This document shows positions 62,501 through 64,000 of a stretch of DNA of 64,000 bases, one piece after another. This stretch comes from Aestuariibaculum lutulentum (GTDB taxonomy: Bacteria > Bacteroidota > Bacteroidia > Flavobacteriales > Flavobacteriaceae). The stretch lies in contig NZ_CP136709.1 of the NCBI RefSeq assembly GCF_032926325.1, forward strand, positions 3,566,501-3,630,500, given 5' to 3'. Every line of letters starts with the position of its first letter. Positions within the stretch are counted from its first letter, which is position 1. The notes under the pieces were generated by a model that was not told where the DNA came from, made no database searches, and saw only the letters and a program-made list of their open reading frames with translations. Both the position numbers and the translations under genes were made by a program.

Positions 62501-63071
62501 TATGTTTTTCCAGGCGGCGGAATAATATAGGATGACACCATGCTGGGTTAGCTCCTGTAATTAAAAAGCAATCAGCCAATTCAATATCTGCATACGAAAT
62601 TGGAACACTATCCTCTCCAAAAGTTTTCTTATAGCCTACCACCGCTGAACTCATACAAAGTCTGGAGTTGGTATCGATATTATTGGTTCCTAAAAATCCT
62701 TTGGTTAATTTATTGGCAATATAATATTCTTCGGTTAAGCTTTGTCCTGAAACATAAAAACCAACACTATCCGGACCGTGTTTCTTTATTATAGATTTAA
62801 AAACACTCGCAGCGCGATCTAAGGCATCATCCCAGCTTACACGCTCACGAGGATGTGAACGGCTCCAACGCATTTCTGGATATAAAATTCGGTCTGAAGT
62901 GTCGTTTGCAACATAATGCAGGTTCATTCCTTTTGAACACAGCATACCTTTATTTACCGGATGGTCTTTATCGCCTTCTACAATGACTTTATTATTACTG
63001 TCCTTTTTAACGATAATACCACATCCTACGCCGCAATACGAGCACGTTGTTTTTACTTCATTTTTTAACAT
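59550..63071 (-). CDS. nasA: assimilatory nitrate reductase fused to NAD(P)H oxidoreductase
   Basis: 1173-aa molybdoenzyme. The N-terminal catalytic part (about 1-690) has the 4Fe-4S motif C10, C13, C17, C45 and the bis-MGD domains (NSRLCMSSAVVGYKKTFGEDSVP, PNAMGGREVGG). From about 715 a pyridine-nucleotide-disulfide oxidoreductase-like domain follows (IIIVGAGAAAF, VIVGGGLLGLELAAAM, AIVYAIGTIPNVE). The C-terminus is a BFD-like 2Fe-2S domain (CSCSQVGAG...LGCGSC). So electrons can pass from NAD(P)H to molybdenum within one chain. A palindromic operator lies 200 bp upstream. Confidence 0.93.
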   Translation of the reverse strand: MLKNEVKTTCSYCGVGCGIIVKKDSNNKVIVEGDKDHPVNKGMLCSKGMNLHYVANDTSDRILYPEMRWSRSHPRERVSWDDALDRAASVFKSIIKKHGPDSVGFYVSGQSLTEEYYIANKLTKGFLGTNNIDTNSRLCMSSAVVGYKKTFGEDSVPISYADIELADCFLITGANPAWCHPILFRRLEKHKEENPDVKIIVVDPRKTDTANFADIHLQLIPGTDIILYNAIARSIFERGLINEEFINNYTEGFDKYKEQLGETTVKEASRLCGVPEKDIRKAADVIGLSKGFISMWAMGLNQSVVGTDKNLALLNLSLITGQVGKPGSGPFSLTGQPNAMGGREVGGMANLLAVHKDLMNEEHRREVAQFWGVEKISPNPGLTATQMFDALESGKLKAIWIACTNPLVSLPNTHRIEKAMKNAKFVVVQDISHKSDTVAYADLVLPAAAWLEKEGTMTNSERRISYLPKEINAPGEARPDVEIFCDFAQRMGFRGFNYNSAEEIYDEYAAMTKGTNIDVSFLNYDRLKNEGTFQWPVSEYRHPGTPRLFQDKKFYTPSQKAIFNVPAGIINTSLQPNDEYPLILTTGRVRDQWHTMTKTGKVARLKTHYPTPVLEINPVDAYLSKIKDGDITEIKSENGTVRVRAKVTENIGKGVVFLPMHWGKQLQSDLNRANNLTNTHIDPQSKEPDFKFTRVSVSKYKKPVEKIIIVGAGAAAFRFVQNYRENNQEDEIHVFSKEPNLFYNRVLLPEYITEELTWEQLLKIKKTELNKLEIKIHPETLIDKIDSENKIVTDSHGVQHTFDKLILATGSRAFIPKDVQINLPGRFTMRNKSDADSFKAYLDATGLPPEEQHIVIVGGGLLGLELAAAMKHKKVKVTIIQRASRLMERQLDAISSKLLSLDVQERGIQIYFDNEVSTVFDDEDTGELNITLKSGKFITANAIVYAIGTIPNVEIARENGIVCGRGVKVNQHLQSSHPDIFAIGEIAEYNNQLFGITSAAEEQANILSNYIAGDISCAYNGSVLMNILKFNDLNLCSIGEIKVPENDDSYEEVIFTDISKRYYKKCIVKDDLLIGAVLMGDKNEFAEFKTMIESKIEMADKRDTLLRGASNDVPVLGKLVCSCSQVGAGNIEEAISKGCTDFTELCNKTGAGLGCGSCKTEVRELLNGTKVLA

Positions 63072-63268
63072 AAACCACTGCGTTTTACACTAATTTAAAA
63101 CATTTTAGTAACACAAAGTCAGGATACAATCATTATTAGTAATACGATAAAAAGAACCCTTTTCTTTTTTCAATTTACTAATTCAAGCAACTCTAACTTG
63201 CATTTCTAAAAGATGATGCTTTATTGAATTTTCAAAATTGAAAAGAGAAAACAACATCCTTATACTTA

Positions 63269-63276
63269 CAAAATTA
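63269..63276 (-). promoter_or_regulatory. -7 box of the nitrate reductase operon
   Basis: Minus-strand TAATTTTG, exact TAnnTTTG, sharing 2 bp with the operator palindrome in the same way as at the crp promoter. The leader to the ATG would be about 195 nt. Confidence 0.55.
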
Positions 63277-63290
63277 AGTATAAATACTTA
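63275..63290. promoter_or_regulatory. candidate nitrate-regulon operator, nitrate reductase
   Basis: TAAGTA-TAAA-TACTTA, perfect 6-4-6 palindrome of the same type as those at 35054, 38955 and 39989. Confidence 0.7.
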
Positions 63291-63429
63291 ATTTTAAAAA
63301 TTAAAAATACGTATAAAACAATAAATACAGTTTCGTTAAAGAATAAAATAACTTTTTAGGAATATGTTAAAAATTGAATAGAATTAAATACCAATACGAA
63401 ACAATTAACAAATTTAAGATGAATAACAG

Positions 63430-64000
63430 TTAAACTAAATCGTACTCTTTAGCTTTATTACTTAACTCCATTAGATTTTTAACCTCTAATTTTTTCATTA
63501 AGTTAAAACGATGAACTTCTGCAGTACGCTTACTAATTTCAAGTTCTTCAGCAATATCCTTATTGTTTTTCAACTGTAAAACAAGTTCAAGAATCTGACG
63601 TTCGCGTTTCGTTAAATTAAATGGATCGTTAATTTTTTTCTTAATTTTTGGAGTTTCCTTAACCGCATTACCGCTTACAAAATTATTCATGATAATAGCT
63701 GAAACATCTCCGGTAAAATACTTACCACCACCAGCAATACTATTTAAAGCTTTTAAAAACTCTTCCTTACTGGCTCCTTTTAACAGATAGCCATCGGCAC
63801 CTGCCTGAATAGCTTTTACCACATATTCTTCAGAATCGTGCATTGATAACACCAGTGTTTTAACATCGATTTGCTGCTCTTTTATTTTTTGAACAACCTC
63901 AATACCATTCATTTCTGGCATGCGGATATCGACAATTAACAAATGTGGATTTTGCTTTTTAATTACTTCAAGAGCCTCAAGCCCATTTGAAGCTTCATCA
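63430..64000 (-). CDS. NarL/FixJ-type response regulator (cut by window edge)
   Basis: The frame stays open from the stop at 63430 to the right edge, so the N-terminus is missing. The visible 190 residues hold the end of a receiver (phospho-Asp in LLIVDIRMPEMNG, Ser in LSMHD, Lys in GYLLKGAS) and a C-terminal LuxR-type HTH (LTKRERQILELV...NKDIAEELEISKRTAEVHRFNLMKKL). Its partner kinase should lie outside the window. It is adjacent to the nitrate reductase operon and may respond to nitrate as NarL does, but this is inference. Confidence 0.85.
   Translation of the reverse strand, partial: DEASNGLEALEVIKKQNPHLLIVDIRMPEMNGIEVVQKIKEQQIDVKTLVLSMHDSEEYVVKAIQAGADGYLLKGASKEEFLKALNSIAGGGKYFTGDVSAIIMNNFVSGNAVKETPKIKKKINDPFNLTKRERQILELVLQLKNNKDIAEELEISKRTAEVHRFNLMKKLEVKNLMELSNKAKEYDLV

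Larger units (their letters stand above)
63072..63429. other. regulatory region upstream of the nitrate reductase
   Basis: About 360 bp without coding potential; holds the operator palindrome (63275-63290) and -7 box (63269-63276), a single TACGTA at 63307-63312, and a 200-bp leader in which I see no clear structure. Confidence 0.65.

Noticed and set aside
1..64000. tRNA or rRNA genes, CRISPR arrays, insertion sequences, prophage
   Set aside because: Reading both strands by eye I found no cloverleaf with a conserved T loop, no regular spacer repeats and no transposase or phage gene; a dedicated scan was not possible.

Overview
The window is an AT-rich, densely coded stretch of a Bacteroidota chromosome, most likely a (marine) Flavobacteriaceae member. 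Grounds: many starts are preceded by the Bacteroidota -7 box TAnnTTTG rather than by Shine-Dalgarno sites; lipoproteins have the S-C-x lipobox style; and the protein families (YtxJ bacilliredoxin, MoaC/MoaB fusion, CarboxypepD_reg-type TonB receptor, nitrate reductase fused to its own NAD(P)H module, LytTR and AraC regulators with flavobacterial architecture) fit that group. No rRNA, tRNA, CRISPR array, insertion sequence or prophage was seen. The window cuts a sugar kinase at the left edge and a NarL-type response regulator at the right edge.

Layout. 1-6.4 kb: a sugar catabolism cluster (end of an FGGY kinase, a double class II aldolase, an NCS1-type transporter), then the Leloir genes galM-galK-galT. 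6.5-23.5 kb: mixed housekeeping and envelope genes (beta-helix lipoprotein, FemAB-like ligase, PatB, GlyA, fumarylacetoacetase, lipoproteins, serine hydrolase, NmrA-like protein, RluA-like synthase, bacilliredoxin, ClpB). 23.8-29.2 kb: two tandem deoC genes, the first with a ruined active site; the 5-oxoprolinase operon pxpABC; and yifB.

29.4-45.6 kb is a nitrate and molybdenum-cofactor region: an nrtABCD-type ABC uptake operon with an outer-membrane porin; a five-gene operon of globin, monohaem lipoprotein, membrane dihaem b protein, flavin/2Fe-2S reductase and pentahaem cytochrome; a Crp/Fnr regulator with N-terminal cysteines; and divergently a seven-gene Moco operon (moeA, modE-like, tauE-like, mobA-moaD fusion, moeB-rhodanese, moaE, moaC-moaB fusion). 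moaA follows at 52.1 kb, after an AraC regulator/TonB receptor/two exported tyrosine-phosphatase-like proteins locus. 54.4-58 kb holds a split phosphorelay (PAS histidine kinase, Hpt, LytTR regulator, stand-alone receiver). 58.1-63.1 kb encodes a rubredoxin-tailed sulfite/nitrite-reductase-like protein and the assimilatory nitrate reductase, followed by a NarL-type regulator cut by the edge.

The strongest new observation is a 16-bp palindrome, TAmGTA-N4-TACkTA, found at the promoters of nrtA, the globin operon, the crp/moeA divergent region and the nitrate reductase. Its geometry (G at the third position of 5-mer half-sites, 4-bp spacer) suits a Crp/Fnr protein, and the regulator encoded at 39.2-39.9 kb is the natural candidate. 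This would tie uptake, cofactor synthesis, reduction and an unusual NAD(P)H-to-periplasm electron pathway (or split flavohaemoglobin) into one regulon. No siroheme nitrite reductase with its cluster ligands is visible in the window.
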